DNA of 64,000 nucleotides from Zantedeschia hybrid cultivar (lineage: Eukaryota > Streptophyta > Magnoliopsida > Alismatales > Araceae). Below the pieces are notes generated by a model. It made no database searches and was not told where the DNA came from. It saw only the letters and a program-made list of their open reading frames with translations. Of this stretch, positions 11,668 through 24,393 are shown piece after piece. A program made the position numbers and the translations under genes. The stretch spans positions 51,519,587 to 51,583,586 of the forward strand of contig JARZZO010000011.1 of assembly GCA_030544215.1 (NCBI GenBank), given 5' to 3'. Each line of letters begins with the position of its first letter. The first letter of the stretch is position 1.

Positions 11668-12460
11668 ATGTCGCACCATAACCTGTTGCGTGGCATACTG
11701 GATGCTAATCGTTTGACAGGCCCAAACTATTCAGACTGACTCAGGAACCTGAAAATTGTCCTCAGGTCTGAGCAAATTGCTTATATCCTAGATGAAGAAC
11801 CTCCTACTGAACCAACATTAGATGCCCCAGAGGAGGACATGCTGACATATGAGAAATAAAAAGAAGATTCCACCATGGCCCAATGCTATATGCTAGTCTC
11901 TATGAGCAATAAGTTCAAGAGGTAGCATGAAAAGATAGATGCTAGATCCATCATGCTCCATTTGAATGAGCTATTTAGTGAGCAGAGCAGAATCGAAAAA
12001 TATGAGATATCTAAGAATCTGTTCAAGACTCAGATGACAAAGGGATCTTCAGTATACACTCATGTGCTGAAGATGATTGAATGGGTAGAGAGGCTAGATG
12101 CTCTTGGGGTCCCACTTTCCAAGGAGATGCATACCGACCTTGTGTTGTCTTCACTTCCACAATCATATACTCAGTTCATAGTTAATTTTAACATGAACAA
12201 AATCCAGACAACTTTGGCTGAATTACTGAATATGCTGAAGATTGCAAAGAGGAACCTTGTGAAGGAAAAACCCCAAGTCCTCATGGTTAGTAAGACCAGT
12301 CGAAAGATACTGGCACTCCAAGCATTTAGGAAAGGTAAAAGCAAGAATTAAAAGAAGCCAAAACTTGTCAAGAAGGACATGGCAAGAGTTCTGAGAAGCG
12401 TGAATGCTTCTACTGTCATCAAAAGGGCCACTAGAAGAGGAATTGCAAACAATACCTCAA
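11668..12460 (+). pseudogene. copia Gag, broken
   Basis: Translation from the ATG at 11668 gives a typical copia Gag opening (LTGPNYSD) and later the region around KGSSVYTHVLKMIEWVERLD and LPQSYTQFIVNFNMNK. In the same frame there are three early stops, around 11740, 11857 and 11923. The frame is lost again after about 12350. A CCHC zinc knuckle (CFYCHQKGH then KRNC, 12405 onward) follows in the frame used by the protease, but the codon expected to be Trp is a stop. Gag would package RNA and form the particle; this copy cannot make it. Confidence 0.85.
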
Positions 12461-12749
12461 AGACAAGGCTCAAGGAACTGTGAAACAACATGACACTTCA
12501 GGTATCTATATAATAGATGTAAACTTGTCAATTAGAGATTATACATCATGGGTATTAGATACTGGATGTGTTTCTCATATCTGCAATTCTATGCAGGCAC
12601 TGACAAGAAGGCGTAAGTTGAGGACCAGCGAGGTGGAGCTGAGGCTAGGTAACGGCGCAAGAGTTGCAGTGATCGCTATGGGGACAGTGAAGTTCAAGCT
12701 ACCATCCGAAGACACTTTTTCATTAGATGAATGCTATTTATGTACCTAG
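12461..12749 (+). pseudogene. copia aspartic protease region, broken
   Basis: The frame from 12480 contains SWVLDTGCVSHIC, the DTG catalytic motif of copia proteases, followed by VELRLGNGARVAV. It ends at a stop at 12747-12749, where an intact copy would continue. It would normally release the mature proteins from the polyprotein. Confidence 0.8.
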
Positions 12750-12790
12750 CATAATAAGAAATATTATTTCTATTTCATATTTAGATAGAA

Positions 12791-14014
12791 TTGGTTACAC
12801 TTTATCTGTTGAGAACAATTGCTGTTCAATTTATCAGAAATAAATTAATAGCTTCTGTTTCTTTATCCAATGGATTGTACTTATTAAATGTGTCTCACGA
12901 TAATTTTCATATCGATTCTTTAACTAAAAGAAATAAGTATGAAGTGAACAAAATCTACCTATGGCATTATAGGCTTGGTCACATTAGTGAAAACAGACTC
13001 CAAAGGCTGCATAAAAATAGACACTTAGATCCATTCGATTATGAATCGTATGCAACCTGTGAGTCATGTTTGATGGGTAAAATGACAAAATCTCTATTTA
13101 CTGGAACTAGAGAACGAGCCGAAGACATATTGGAGCTAATACATTCAGATGTATGTAGTCCTATGTCTACTCAAGCCATTAGTGGTTTCTCATACTTCAT
13201 TACATTCACTGATGATTACTCAAGGTATGGATTCATATACTTATTGAAGTATAAATCAGAAGCTTTTGAGGAATTTAGAGAATTCAAGAATGAAATAGAG
13301 AAACAAACAGGAAAGAGTATCAAAGCCATCCGATTCGATCGTGGTGGGGAATACTTGAGTACAGAGTTAATGAAATATTTAAAGGATAATGGTATTATTT
13401 CTCAGCTTATACCTTCTTATACACCTCAAATGAATGGCGTATCAGAAAGGAGGAATCGCACATTAATGGAAATGGTGCGATTGATGATGAGTATGTCCAA
13501 ATTACCAGTGTCCTTAAGGGGATATGCACTTAGCTCGAGTATGTATATCCTAAACAAGGTACCCAGCAAATCTGTTGCATCCACTCCATATGAGATATGG
13601 AATGGAAGGAAACCAGACCTTAAACATGTTTAAGTCTAGAGATGTCCTACTCATGTCAAAAAACATGATACAGATAAGCTAGAGTCCATAACTGATAAAT
13701 GCATATTTGTGGGATATCCGAAGGAAACTTACGGATATTATTTTTATCATTCTGGTGAACAAAAGGTGTTTGTAGCTAGGAGAGCTGTATTTTTGGAAGA
13801 AGATTACATTATCCAAAAGGACAGTGGGAGTAAAGTAACTCTAGAAGAAATACCAGACCCACAAACTGTCAATGGTTTATCAGATGAACTGTTAGTTTCT
13901 GAACCTATTCAAGAAAGTATACAAGAACCTCGTAAGTCTGAAAGAGTACCTAAACCACCTGAAAGATATGTGGGACATACCAATTTGGATGGTTCTAGGA
14001 TACTCTATAATTAA
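12791..14014 (+). pseudogene. copia integrase and linker, broken
   Basis: The frame 12791-13633 has the GAG-pre-integrase zinc region (LWHYRLGHIS then CESCLMGKM) and the integrase core. The core shows HSDVC (first D), FTDDYSRY, IRFDRGGEYL (second D) and QMNGVSERRNRT (E). After a pair of stops near 13630-13640 the same frame continues (13709-14014) with the C-terminal part CIFVGYPKETYGYYFYH and then ends in TAA before the DDDPKTYQE linker. Integrase would insert the cDNA in the nucleus. The core is readable in one frame for 280 codons, so the damage is mostly point mutations. Confidence 0.85.
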
Positions 14015-14099
14015 GATGATGATCCTAAGACTTACCAGGAGGTCATTGAAAGTCTAGAGGCTGGGAAATGGCGAAAAATCATGAATTCTGAAATTCAGT

Positions 14100-14702
14100 C
14101 CATGTACATCAACCAAGTTTGAACTTGGTCGACTTGCCCAAGGTATAGTACCCATCGGTTGCAAGTGGATCTTTAAAATAAAGATCGGTGTAGATGGACG
14201 AATTGAGACTTATAAGGCAAGATTAGTGGTGAAGGAATATCATCAAAAGTAAGGTATTGACTATGACGAGACCTTTTCGCCCGTTGCCATGATTAAGTCT
14301 ATCAAAATTCTTCTCGCTATTGCAGCATACCATGATTATAAAATATGGCAGATGGATGTGAAGACGACATTCCTCCATGGAAACATTGAGGAAGAGGTGT
14401 ATATGATACAACCAGAGGGCTTCACGTCAAAGGAATCTCCAGATATGGTATGCAAGTTGCAGAAGTCCATTTATAGACTGAAGCAAGCTTCCCGGAGTTG
14501 GAACATAAGGTTTGACGAGGCGATTAAATCTTATGGCTTCATTAAGAATAAAGACGAGCCTTGTGTATACAAGAAAAATAGTAGGAGCGCAATCACGTTT
14601 CTAGTCATTTACGTTGACGACATCCTATTCATTGGGAATGATGTAGGGATGATGTCATCAGTAAAGGTTTGGCTGTCTAAGAACTTCTTCATAAAGAATT
14701 GA
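14100..14702 (+). pseudogene. copia reverse transcriptase, broken
   Basis: After a frameshift near 14120, the region reads GRIETYKARL, then a TAA, then GIDYDETFSPVAMIKS. The longest open part (14289-14702) contains IWQMDVKTTFLHG, VYMIQPEGF and the catalytic YVDD (about 14612). A TGA at 14700-14702 ends it. The RT thumb continues in mixed frames to about 15010. Confidence 0.87.
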
Positions 14703-15595
14703 GAGAAGCATCTTACGTATTGGGAATACATATCTATAAAGATAGATCAAAGAAGATACTTGCTTTGACCTAATCCATGTACATAGAAATCATTGTCAAA
14801 AGGTTTATCATGGAAAATTCCAAGAGAGGTCTCATACCGATGAGACATGGAATTTATCTCTCTAAAGGTCAATCTCCTAAGACTCATGAGGAGAGGGCAA
14901 TGATGGATAAGGTTCCCTATGCATCAGGCATAGGTTCCATCATGTATGCCATGATATGTACTAGACCTGATGTTGCATATGCTCTAAGTGTTACGAGCAA
15001 ACATCAGACAAATCCAGGTGATGAACATTGGAAGGTTATGAAATGTATCCTTAAGTACTTAAGAAGAACTAAAGATATATTTTTAGTCTATGGAGGAGGA
15101 GACTTGAAGCTACAAGGATACACTGATTCGAGTTTTCAGTCTGATCTGGACGACAGCAAGCCAACGTTAGGATTTGTCTTTACACTCAACGGGGGAGCAA
15201 TGAGCTGAAAAAGTTCCAAGCAAGAAACCACTGCTTATTCGACAACAGAAGCTGAGTATATTGCTGCTGCTGAAGCCGCCAAGGAAGCAGTCTGGATGAA
15301 GAAATTCATCCGCGATCTTGGTGTGGTGCATAGCATCTGTGGTCCCGTTCCACTGTTGTGTAACAACAATGGGGTGATTGCTCAAGCGAAAGAGCAGAGA
15401 TCTCATCAGAAGTCGAAGTACATTATGCGGCGCTTTCACCTGATCAAAGAAATTATAGCTCGAGGAGATGTCGTGGTGGAAAGGGTTCCTTCAGCCAACA
15501 ACATAACAGATCTACTGACGAAGTCATTATCTCAAAATGTATTTGAGCGTCACTTAGAGAATATGGGTATTTTGTATAAGAGTGATTGGCTTTAG
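14703..15595 (+). pseudogene. copia RT end and RNase H, broken
   Basis: The frame 14777-15208 covers the connection region (MRHGIYLSK, YASGIGSIMYAM, TRPDVAYAL) and the start of RNase H (GYTDSSFQSD). A stop at 15206-15208 replaces what is probably Trp before KSSKQ. The rest, around TTEAEYIAAAEAAKEAVW and the final LTKSLSQNVFERHLENMG, ends at the natural stop 15593-15595 just before the polypurine tract. Confidence 0.85.
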
Positions 15596-15596
15596 T

Positions 15597-15609
15597 CCAA
15601 GTGGGAGAT
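15597..15609 (+). other. Polypurine tract of the copia element
   Basis: The purine-rich stretch AAGTGGGAGAT, directly before the 3' LTR start at 15610, is the expected plus-strand primer. The minus-strand copia relic has the matching AAGTGAGAGAT at its own LTR junction near 58465-58478. Confidence 0.75.
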
Positions 15610-15846
15610 TGTTAGTATTAGATGGCCTACAAGCCAATCTGATACTTTGTAATATTCAGTTTATTAATATAATGGCATAAACTCATTATGTAATTATATC
15701 GATCTTTGTTTATCGTATCACGTTGAAGTCCATTAACATGTGCAATGGTCTTCGGATTATGATGAGATCATAATTGCGGGACCGAAGACTCATAAACACA
15801 TGTTCTTAATTGTTCCTAGTCGGAGGATGTTCGAGAAGGACATCAA
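15610..15846 (+). repeat. 3' LTR of the copia element, part 1
   Basis: It matches 7860-8096 of the 5' LTR with about nine differences. It is cut after GACATCAA, where a PIF/Harbinger element begins. The last three bases CAA (15844-15846) are the target-site duplication. Confidence 0.93.
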
Positions 15847-15862
15847 GGTCCTGTTTGGTATC
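15847..15862 (+). repeat. Left terminal inverted repeat of the Harbinger element
   Basis: GGTCCTGTTTGGTATC pairs with the right end at 40493-40508 with a single mismatch. GG...CC ends with a CGTTTGGTA-like core are common among plant Harbinger and Tourist elements. Confidence 0.9.
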
Positions 15863-15949
15863 GAGATAACATTCCAACAGAATAGGCTTAAGTCATCCTA
15901 GAACAAATTATCCCTATTCTTAATCTTGCGTGCGTTTGGTACAAACTGG

Positions 15950-16085
15950 GTTAAGAGCAAAAAGTAAGTTTATTCTTCGTTTGGTACGCATGAGGATAGT
16001 AGCGGGAATAAGTGACTAAAAAAGACAGTAATGCCCTCCTTATTCCAAGAATACAAGGGCAAACTTATTCTCCGTTTGGTATGTC
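15950..16085. repeat. Subterminal repeats of the TIR core
   Basis: The word CGTTTGGTA recurs at about 15953, 15998 and 16074, each echoing the TIR core. Repeated subterminal motifs in plant DNA transposons are often transposase-binding sites; that role here is inference. Confidence 0.6.
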
Positions 16086-16264
16086 ATAATGGGACTTAGA
16101 AAAATTTGAGGTACTTCAATTGCATATTAGTTTATGTAATTTTATTAGTTTAAAAATTTTAGAATATTACATTGTTTATGTAATTTTATTAGTTTAAAAA
16201 ATTTGTTATACAAATATAGACAAATTTAAAAAATTTGTTATTAGTTTAAAAAAATTGTTATACA

Positions 16265-17070
16265 AATTATCAAATGTATCATATTTAGCTTGCTTCTTTC
16301 ATATTAATTTTAAACATCTCAAATTTGTCTATTTCCCATTACACAAATTTATTAAAATAATTGAGATACTTCAACTAATAACATTAAATTTTGTCTATGT
16401 ATACTACATATTATAAAATTTATTATACAACTTTACATTTTATTTGGCTTGACCCCTTATTTGTATATTTGTATTAATTGACACATAAACAAAACATATT
16501 TGACGTGACTCTTTTTTTCACACATATTAATTTATAAATTTACCATATTCGGCGTGGTCCCCTCACATTGATTTTAAAGACAATTTAAACAATAAATGAC
16601 GTTATTTGTATATTTATATTAATTTTTCATAAAAAAATTTCTACAAATAGAGCATATTTGTAAAACTATAAAATGTATCATATTTAGCTTGCTTCTTTCA
16701 TATTAATTTTAAACGCACATGTATTCAATAAAAAATCGAACACTTCATACATTTGGTGAGATATTATTCCATGTCATTAATTAAAACATCTCAAATTTGT
16801 CTATTTCCCATTACACAAATTTATTAAAATAATTGAGATACTTCAACTAATAACATTAAATTTTGTCTATGTATATTACATATTATAAAATTTATTATAC
16901 AACTTTATATTTTATTTGGCTTGACCCCTTATTTGTATATTTGTATTAATTGACACATAAACAAAACATATTTGACGTGACTCTTTTTTTCACACATATT
17001 AATTTATAAATTTACCATATTCGGCGTGGTCCCCTCACATTGATTTTAAAGATAATTTAAACAATAAATG
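16265..17070. repeat. Large imperfect direct duplication in the Harbinger left arm
   Basis: The sequence from about 16265 to 16590 recurs at about 16670-17070. For example, CATCTCAAATTTGTCTATTT starts at 16315 and at 16787, an offset of 472 bp. The second copy carries about 70 extra bases. It is AT-rich and non-coding. Confidence 0.8.
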
Positions 17071-17590
17071 GAACACATCTACATGTAATGGGATATGAAA
17101 ATTTCATTTACATTAATATTTAAAAACATAACGTACATAGGTCTCTTTTTAGTACATGACATTCATAAGAAATGAACATGTTTCAAATTTACATTCATCA
17201 AATAACAATATGTAGAAACGTCTTCAAAATGCCTTCACTTGTTCAACTGCAAAGTTTGTATGACCACCCGTTATTTCCGCTCACATAGACACCACCAAGT
17301 GATTGGACAATTATCACCATGCTGAAAAGGGGAAAAAAATGTTCAATAACAAGCAAAAGATATATGATATTATTTAAAATAATACTTATCTTTTGAGACC
17401 TTTGTAAGACCTTCCCATTTTGCATCAATTGATTTATCCTTTCCATCATCACTGCCTATTCTTATTAGAAACATTAATATACAAAAAAAATAAAACAAAC
17501 TAGTTGGACATATAAACGTATGCAATACATATGTTGCATCACAATGCTTACCTATGGGAGTTAGAAACTAGCATACTGAACTGAGGCTCA
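17071..17590. other. AT-rich spacer before the tandem array
   Basis: No gene recognised. Around 17530-17590 the text begins to resemble the 275-bp array unit (ATGTTGCATCACAATGC, GAGGCTCAG), so the array's left edge is degenerate. Confidence 0.5.
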
Positions 17591-20500
17591 GGCTCAGATG
17601 CATTTTGCCTCAATTGAACTGTCCTTCCCATCATCACTGCCCATTATCACATTATAATTTAAAAAAAAAAAAAAAAATCAAACAATCGGACATATAGACA
17701 TAGGCTGCCATCACAATGCATTCCTATGGGAGGTAGAAGCCAACACAATATGTGGGAGACTCTCTGTAGAGGCTCAGATGGTCAGTTTTTTTTTTTTTTT
17801 TTAAAATCACATGCAATGCATATGTTGCCATCACAAACCACTCAATCGACTCAAGGGTTGCCGTGAGACATTCATATGCATTTTGCCTCAATTGAACTGT
17901 CATTCCCATCATCACTGCCCATTATCACATTAGAATTCAAAAAAAAAAAAAAAACAAACAATCGGACATATAGACATAGGCTGCCATCACAATGCATACC
18001 TATGGGAGGTAGAAGCCAACACAATATGTGGGAGACTCCCAATAGAGGCTCAGATGGCCAGTTCTTTTCTTTCTTTTTAAATCACATGCAATGCATATGT
18101 TGCCATCACAAACCACTCAATCGACTCAAGGGTTGCCGTGAGACCTTCATATGCATTGTGCCTCAATTGAACTGTTATTCCCATCATCTCTGCCCATTAT
18201 CACATTAGAATTCAAAAAAAAAAAAAAAAACAAATAATCGGACATATAGACATAGGCTGCCATCACAATGCATACCTATGGGAGGTAGAAGCCAACACAA
18301 TATGTGGGAGACTCCCAATAGAGGCTCAGATGGCCAGTTCTTTTTTTTTTTTTTTAAATCACATGCAATGCATATGTTGCCATCACAAACCACTCAATCG
18401 ACTCAAGGGTTGCCGTGAGACCTTCATATGCATTTTGCCTTAATTGAACTGTCCTTCCCATCATCACTGCCCATTATCACATTAGAATTCAAAAAAAAAA
18501 AAAAAACAAACAATCGGACATATAGACATAGGCTGCCATCACAATGCATACCTATGGGAGGTAGAAGCCAACACAATATGTAGGAGACTCCCAATAGAGG
18601 CTCAGATGGTCAGTTCTTTTTTTTTTTTTTTAAATCACATGCAATGCATATGTTGCCATCACAAACCACTCAATCGACTCAAGGGTTGCCGTGAGACCTT
18701 CATATGCATTTTGCCTCAATTGAACTGTCCTTCCCATCATCACTGCCCATTATCACATTAGAATTCAAAAAAAAAAAAAAAACAAACAATCGGACATATA
18801 GACATAGGCTGCCATCACAATGCATACCTATGGGAGGTAGAAGCCAACACAATATGTGGGAGACTCCCAATAGAGGCTCAGATGGTCAGTTCTTTTCTTT
18901 CTTTTTAAATCACATGCAATGCATATGTTGCCATCACAAACCACTCAATCGACTCAAGGGTTGCCGTGAGACCTTCATATGCATTGTGCCTCAATTGAAC
19001 TGTTATTCCCATCATCTCTGCCCATTATCACATTAGAATTCAAAAAAAAAAAAAAAACAAACAATCGGACATATAGACATAGGCTGCCATCACAATGCAT
19101 ACCTATGGGAGGTAGAAGCCAACACAATATGTGGGAGACTCCCAATAGAGGCTCAGATGGTCAGTTCTTTTTTTTTTTTTTAAATCACATGCAATGCATA
19201 TGTTGCCATCACAAACCACTCAATCGACTCAAGGGTTGCCGTGAGACCTTCATATGCATTTTGCCTCAATTGAACTGTCCTTCCCATCATCACTGCCCAT
19301 TATCACATTAGAATTCAAAAAAAAACAAACAAACAAACAATCGGACATATAGACATAGGCTGCCATCACAATGCATACCTATGGGAGGTAGAAGCCAACA
19401 CAATATGTGGGAGACTCCCAATAGAGGCTCAGATGGTCAGTTCTTTTTTTTTTTTTTAAATCACATGCAATGCATATATTGCCATCACAAACCACTCAAT
19501 CGACTCAAGGGTTGCCGTGAGACCTTCATATGCATTTTGCCTCAATTGAACTGTCCTTCCCATCATCACTGCCCATTATCACATTAGAATTCAAAAAAAA
19601 AAAAAAAAACAATCGGACATATAGACATAGGCTGCCATCACAATGCATACCTATGAGAGGTAGAAGGCAACACAATATGTGGGAGACTCCCAATAGAGGC
19701 TCAGATGGTCAGTTTTTTTTTTTTTTTTAAATCACATGCAATGCATATGTTGCCATCACAAACCACTCAATCGACTCAAGGGTTGCCGTGAGACCTTCAT
19801 ATGCATTTTGCCTCAATTGAACTATCCTTCCCATCATCACTGCCCATTATCACACTAGAATTCAAAAAAAAAAAAAAAACAAACAAACGGACATATAGAC
19901 ATAGGCTGCCATCACAATGCATACTTATGGGAGGTAGAAGCCAACACAATATGTGGGAGACTCCCAATAGAAGCTCAGATGGTCAGTTCTTTTTTTTTTT
20001 TAAATCACATGCAATGCATATGTTGCCATCACAAACCACTCAATCAACTCAAGGGTTGCCGTGAGACCTTCATATGCATTGTGCCTCAATTGAACTGTCC
20101 TTCCCATCATCACTGCCCATTATCACATTAGAATTCAAAAAAAAAAAACAAAACAAACAATCGGACATATAGACATAGGCTGCCATCACAATGCATACCT
20201 ATGGGAGGTAGAAGCCAACACAATATGTGGGAGACTCCCAATAGAGGCTCAGATGGTCAGTTCGTTTTTTTTTTTTAAATCACATGCAATGCATATGTTG
20301 CCATCACAAACCACTCAATCGACTCAAGGGTTGCCGTGAGACCTTCATATGCATTTTGCCTCAATTGAACTGTCCTTCCCATCATCACTGCCCATTATCA
20401 CATTAGAATTCAAAAAAAAACAAACAAACAAACAATCAGACATATAGACATAGGCTGCCATCACAATGCATACCTATGGGAGGTAGAAGCCAACACAATA

Positions 20501-20607
20501 TGTGGGAGACTCCCAATAGAGGCTCAGATGGTCAGTTCTTTTTTTTTTTTTTTAAATCACATGCAATGCATATGTTGCCATCACAAACCACTCAATCGAC
20601 TCAAGGA
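17591..20607. repeat. Tandem array of about eleven 271-278-bp units
   Basis: The marker ATGCATTTTGCCTCAATTG, or its variant ATGCATTGTGCC, starts units at 17598, 17876, 18151, 18428, 18704, 18979, 19254, 19530, 19801, 20074 and 20349. Each unit has one long A-run and one long T-run of variable length plus otherwise well-conserved sequence. Repeated 60-110 codon frames within it are by-products of the array and show no protein signature. The array lies inside the Harbinger element and is broken at 20607 by LINE-derived sequence. Confidence 0.95.
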
Positions 20608-22150
20608 TTTTGACCTCAACTGACTGGACAGAGAATGATTTGAAGATTTAGGTGGGAAATAGTTCAGATAAACCATGTTGGACGGGTAGATTTGGAACCT
20701 CTGAAGGAGATATTCTCATAACTCTCTTTGATGTTGTGGTTGTGTGAGGTTGCTACAAATTGGTTCTTTCAATAATGCTACATTGGCCAAATGGATATGG
20801 AGACTGGTAGAGGAAGGGGATGCTCTATGGGTAAGGATCATAAGGGATAGATACTATCCACATTCTTCTAAATGGGAGCTAATGTCCTCTTCAAATTCTA
20901 ACATATCACCTATTTGGAGAAATATTATCAGAACGATATATTTGGTTAGGCCTGCAATTAGATTTATTCTGGGTAAATCACAGCATTGTAGGCCTTGTAC
21001 CTATTCACTGCATTAACATTGATCTTCTTTCCAAATGTCTATGGTTTTTGGGCAAGGATAGCGATATCCTATGGAAGTCTATTGTCATTCACAAATATCT
21101 AAATGGTGCTCAATTCTGGAAGTTCTCGATACCAAGATGGGACAAATTATCCTTTATTCGGAAGGCTATTTTCAACTGTATGGATATCATCAATGCTGCA
21201 TTATCCTTCTCTCTGGGGAATGGCTCCTGCTTTAAATTCTGACTGATGACTGGCTTAATCACAGCACACTCGCTTTACAGTTCCCAAGATTATTCTCTCT
21301 TTCTATAGACAAAGACAGATTTATTTTTGATGTTTTCTATGGCACATCCTCACAAGGCTGGGATCTCAACTTCAGAAGAAATTTTAATGATGCAGAATTT
21401 CATGAATTCCTGGAACTTAGCTCACTCCTTCATTCCTTACAAATCTCCCCAATTGAACTTGACAAAAGAACATGGGCATGGGAATCTAATGGGATGTTTA
21501 CAGTCAAATCTGTTATTAGAATTCTCAACTATGGAGGCTGCTCTATGCCTTGGGCAAACTTTGTTTGGAAGAGAGAATGGCCAGCCAAACTCAATATCTT
21601 CATGTGGAAACTAATTCGGAACAGGCTCCCACTGTTATCACGGCTCGAAGATTAAATATTACCTCCAAGGATACCTGCCCGTTCTGTGGGTTATTTTCTA
21701 AAACTGTGGATCATTTATTCATACAATGTGGCATTATTTCTGTTGTTTGGTCAGCCTTATTCAGATGCCTTGGTCTGATCTGGACTCATCCCTCCTCCAC
21801 ATTCTGTCTTCTCTCCAATTGGGCAGATCTACTTCCTGACAACTCAGACAAGAATACATGGAATATGCTGCTTGGGGCTTTTATTTGGGCTGTTTGGAAG
21901 GAAAGAAATTCAAGATGCTTCAATAAGGAATTCTCTGCTCCTTTTCTTATCATTCAACACTCCCTCAGGCTGATCCACCACTGAAGAATAGGCTTTCACA
22001 AGCCTATGAGTTCGGAGTCCTCTATTATTTCCTCCATATCATTTTAGAATAAGCTTATTCTATAATGGGCTTTTTGTTTGAGACTTATGGGTCCTTTGAG
22101 ATTTCTGTATTTTTTATTTTGGAGGCTTTGAGCTAGTTAGGGTCATCCAA
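20608..22150 (+). pseudogene. LINE (L1-type) ORF2 C-terminal fragment, broken
   Basis: Conceptual translation in shifting frames gives NNATLAKWIWRLVEEGDALWVRII (20744 onward), a segment like TWAWESNGMFTVKS (about 21470-21510), then KLNIFMWKL and a zinc-binding domain CPFCGLFSKTVDHLFIQC (about 21680-21730) followed by AFIWAVWKERNSRCF. This is the post-RT zf-RVT end of plant LINE ORF2. Several frameshifts break it. The RT catalytic core is absent, consistent with the usual 5' truncation. It lies between two parts of the 275-bp array. Confidence 0.85.
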
Positions 22151-22914
22151 TCTTTCCATCTGACAGTTATTATAGAATTCTTTTTTTTAACATATTCTAT
22201 AGATATTTATAACTTTTGATCTGTCCAAAATAATAGACAAGTTTCTTATTTTCACTGTACTCCAATAGCAATTGAAGGCAAACAGCAAGCTGTTGTTTTT
22301 AAGCAGAGGGCTCATGTGCATTGGCCAAAGGGAGGTAACAAAACTTGGCTTTGGGCCACCATAACTTGGCCATCCTTCTGTTATAAGTCTTGGGAGATCG
22401 TAATGAAGATTTGAATTGAAGGTCTTCAAGAAGATGATGCTCATCTCAAGGGATAACTAGGGACCAAGCTGAATGGTCAGACAAATTCAACCCCACACCC
22501 CAACCAGGAACCAAGCTGAACACCCCAACCCCACACCTTTTTAGTAGGAACCAAGCTGGAATAGCCAAAAGACTCACCCAATCCTAGGCCAATCTAGATG
22601 AGTTTGGGCCCAATTCTGACCAGTTCAACATTTTTTATTTTTTTAAGAAAAGGGATTGCAGCATGTGGAAATTTCGAAGTAGTGTCCTTCTAAATTAAAA
22701 CATCCTTATTATATGTTGTAAAAAATATTTTTCATTTTTTTAAGACTGATCTGGGCTCAGCCAATCTGATCCACTTCACAAATCTGACCTGAATACCTCC
22801 AAGTATTTCTTTGAAATACCTCCAACTCATCTTTGTGTAAACACTCACCATCTTCTTTAATGTGCCTAGTTAGCATGGGAAGAGATTTAGAGGCTGCAAT
22901 TAGGTTAATTATGA
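22151..22914. other. Non-coding sequence after the LINE fragment
   Basis: Possibly LINE 3' untranslated sequence or older filler. It has short repeats of GGAACCAAGCTG (about 22460-22560) and pyrimidine runs. I recognise no gene. Confidence 0.4.
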
Positions 22915-23880
22915 AGGCCAACACAATATGTGGGAGACTCCCAATAGAGGCTCAAATGGTCAGTTTTATTTTTTTAAAATTACATGCAATGCATATGTTG
23001 CCATCACAAACCACTCAATCGACTGAAGGGTTGCCGTGAGACCTTCATATGCATTGTGCCTCAATTGAACTATCCTTCCCATCATCACTGCCCATTATCA
23101 CATTAGAATTCAAAAAAAAAAATCAAAACAAACAATCGGACATATAGACATAGGCTACCATCACAATGCATATCACATTCTAACAGGGTGATGGGAGATA
23201 GAAACCTATCGGAGATAGAAACCTATCGGAGATAGAAACCAACACAATATGTGGGAGACTCCTAATGGAGGCTCAGATGGTCAGTTCTCTTTGTTTTTAA
23301 AAAAAATCACATGCAATGCATATGTTGCCATCACAAACCAGCCAATCGACTCAAGAGTTGCCATAAGACCTTAATATGCATTTTGCCTCAATTGAATTGT
23401 CATTCCCATCATTACTACCCATTTCAGATGGTCATTCTCCTTTTTTTATAAAAAAATGACATGTAATGCATACATTGCCATCACAAACCAGCCATCCGAC
23501 TCAAGGGTTGCCGTGAGACCTTCATATGCATTTTGCATCAATTGAACTGTTCTTCCCATCATCATTGCCCATCATCACATTACAATTCCATCAAAAATAA
23601 AACAAAGAAGTCGGGCATATAGACCTATGCAATGCATAGGCTGTCATCACAATGCATACCTATGGAGGCTCATATGGTCAATTCTCCTTTTTTTTTTAAA
23701 TCACATGCAATGCATATGTTGCCATCACAAACCAGCCATCTGACTCACCCTGAATTGAATGAGAAGGGTTGCTATGAGACCTTCATATGCATTTTGCATC
23801 AATTGAATTGTCCTTCCCATCATCACTGCCCCTTAATATGCACATATTTATATTTACTCATAAGCATCCATCAATGACCA
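22915..23880. repeat. Degenerate outlying units of the 275-bp array
   Basis: The words GGCCAACACAATATGTGGGAG, CACATGCAATGCATATGTTGC and CAATTGAACT reappear in the array order at 22915-23170, 23170-23460, 23440-23600 and 23600-23830, with more mismatches and indels. They are the right-hand remainder of the array after the LINE insertion and local rearrangement. Confidence 0.85.
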
Positions 23881-23959
23881 TTTGAACCAAAGCCTGCAAC
23901 CTACTGTCATAATGGGCATATAAACCTATGGTATACTTTCATATTTGCAAAAAATAATA

Positions 23960-24388
23960 TACAAATACACAAAAATATCAACTCGGGCATATAGACCTGT
24001 GCATCGGTTTATATTTACAGCCCAATCTACAAAAAAATAAAAAAATAAAATAGGGGCATATAAACGTATGCACACGTTTATATTTACAGCCCATTGAAAA
24101 AAACAAGTTAACCAAAAGAAATAACAAGTAAGGTATATAAACCTGTGCATCGGTTTATATTTACAGCCCAATCCACAGAAAATAAAAAATAGTATTTAAA
24201 CTGGGGCATATAAACACATGCACATGTTTATATTTACAGCCCATTGAAAAAACAACTTAACCAAAAAAAAGAACAAGTGAGGCATAAAAACCTGTGCATA
24301 TAAGAAGAAATCTGCAAGAACAAGAACAAGAAATACCAAGTAGGACATAAAAGACATGCACATGTTTATATTTACAAGAAACACCAAG
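23960..24388. repeat. Tandem 70-80-bp repeats, each containing a small hairpin
   Basis: Units at about 23981, 24050, 24131, 24203, 24280 and 24341 contain GGCATATAAAC-type text, then GTTTATATTTACAGCCCA. Each unit has an inverted repeat around a GTGCAT or ATGCACA loop. Stem ends differ between units but remain paired (AAACC with GGTTT; AAACGT with ACGTTT; AAACACATG with CATGTTT). The array stops at the Athila insertion at 24389; the last unit is truncated. Confidence 0.75.
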
Positions 24389-24393
24389 TAGGA

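Noticed and set aside
17876..20064. Repeated 66-110-codon frames (MHFASIELSF...)
   Set aside because: They follow the 275-bp array, run through A- and T-runs of variable length, and change frame between units.
17591..20607. CRISPR-like array
   Set aside because: Units are 275 bp with no short repeat/spacer alternation, in plant DNA.
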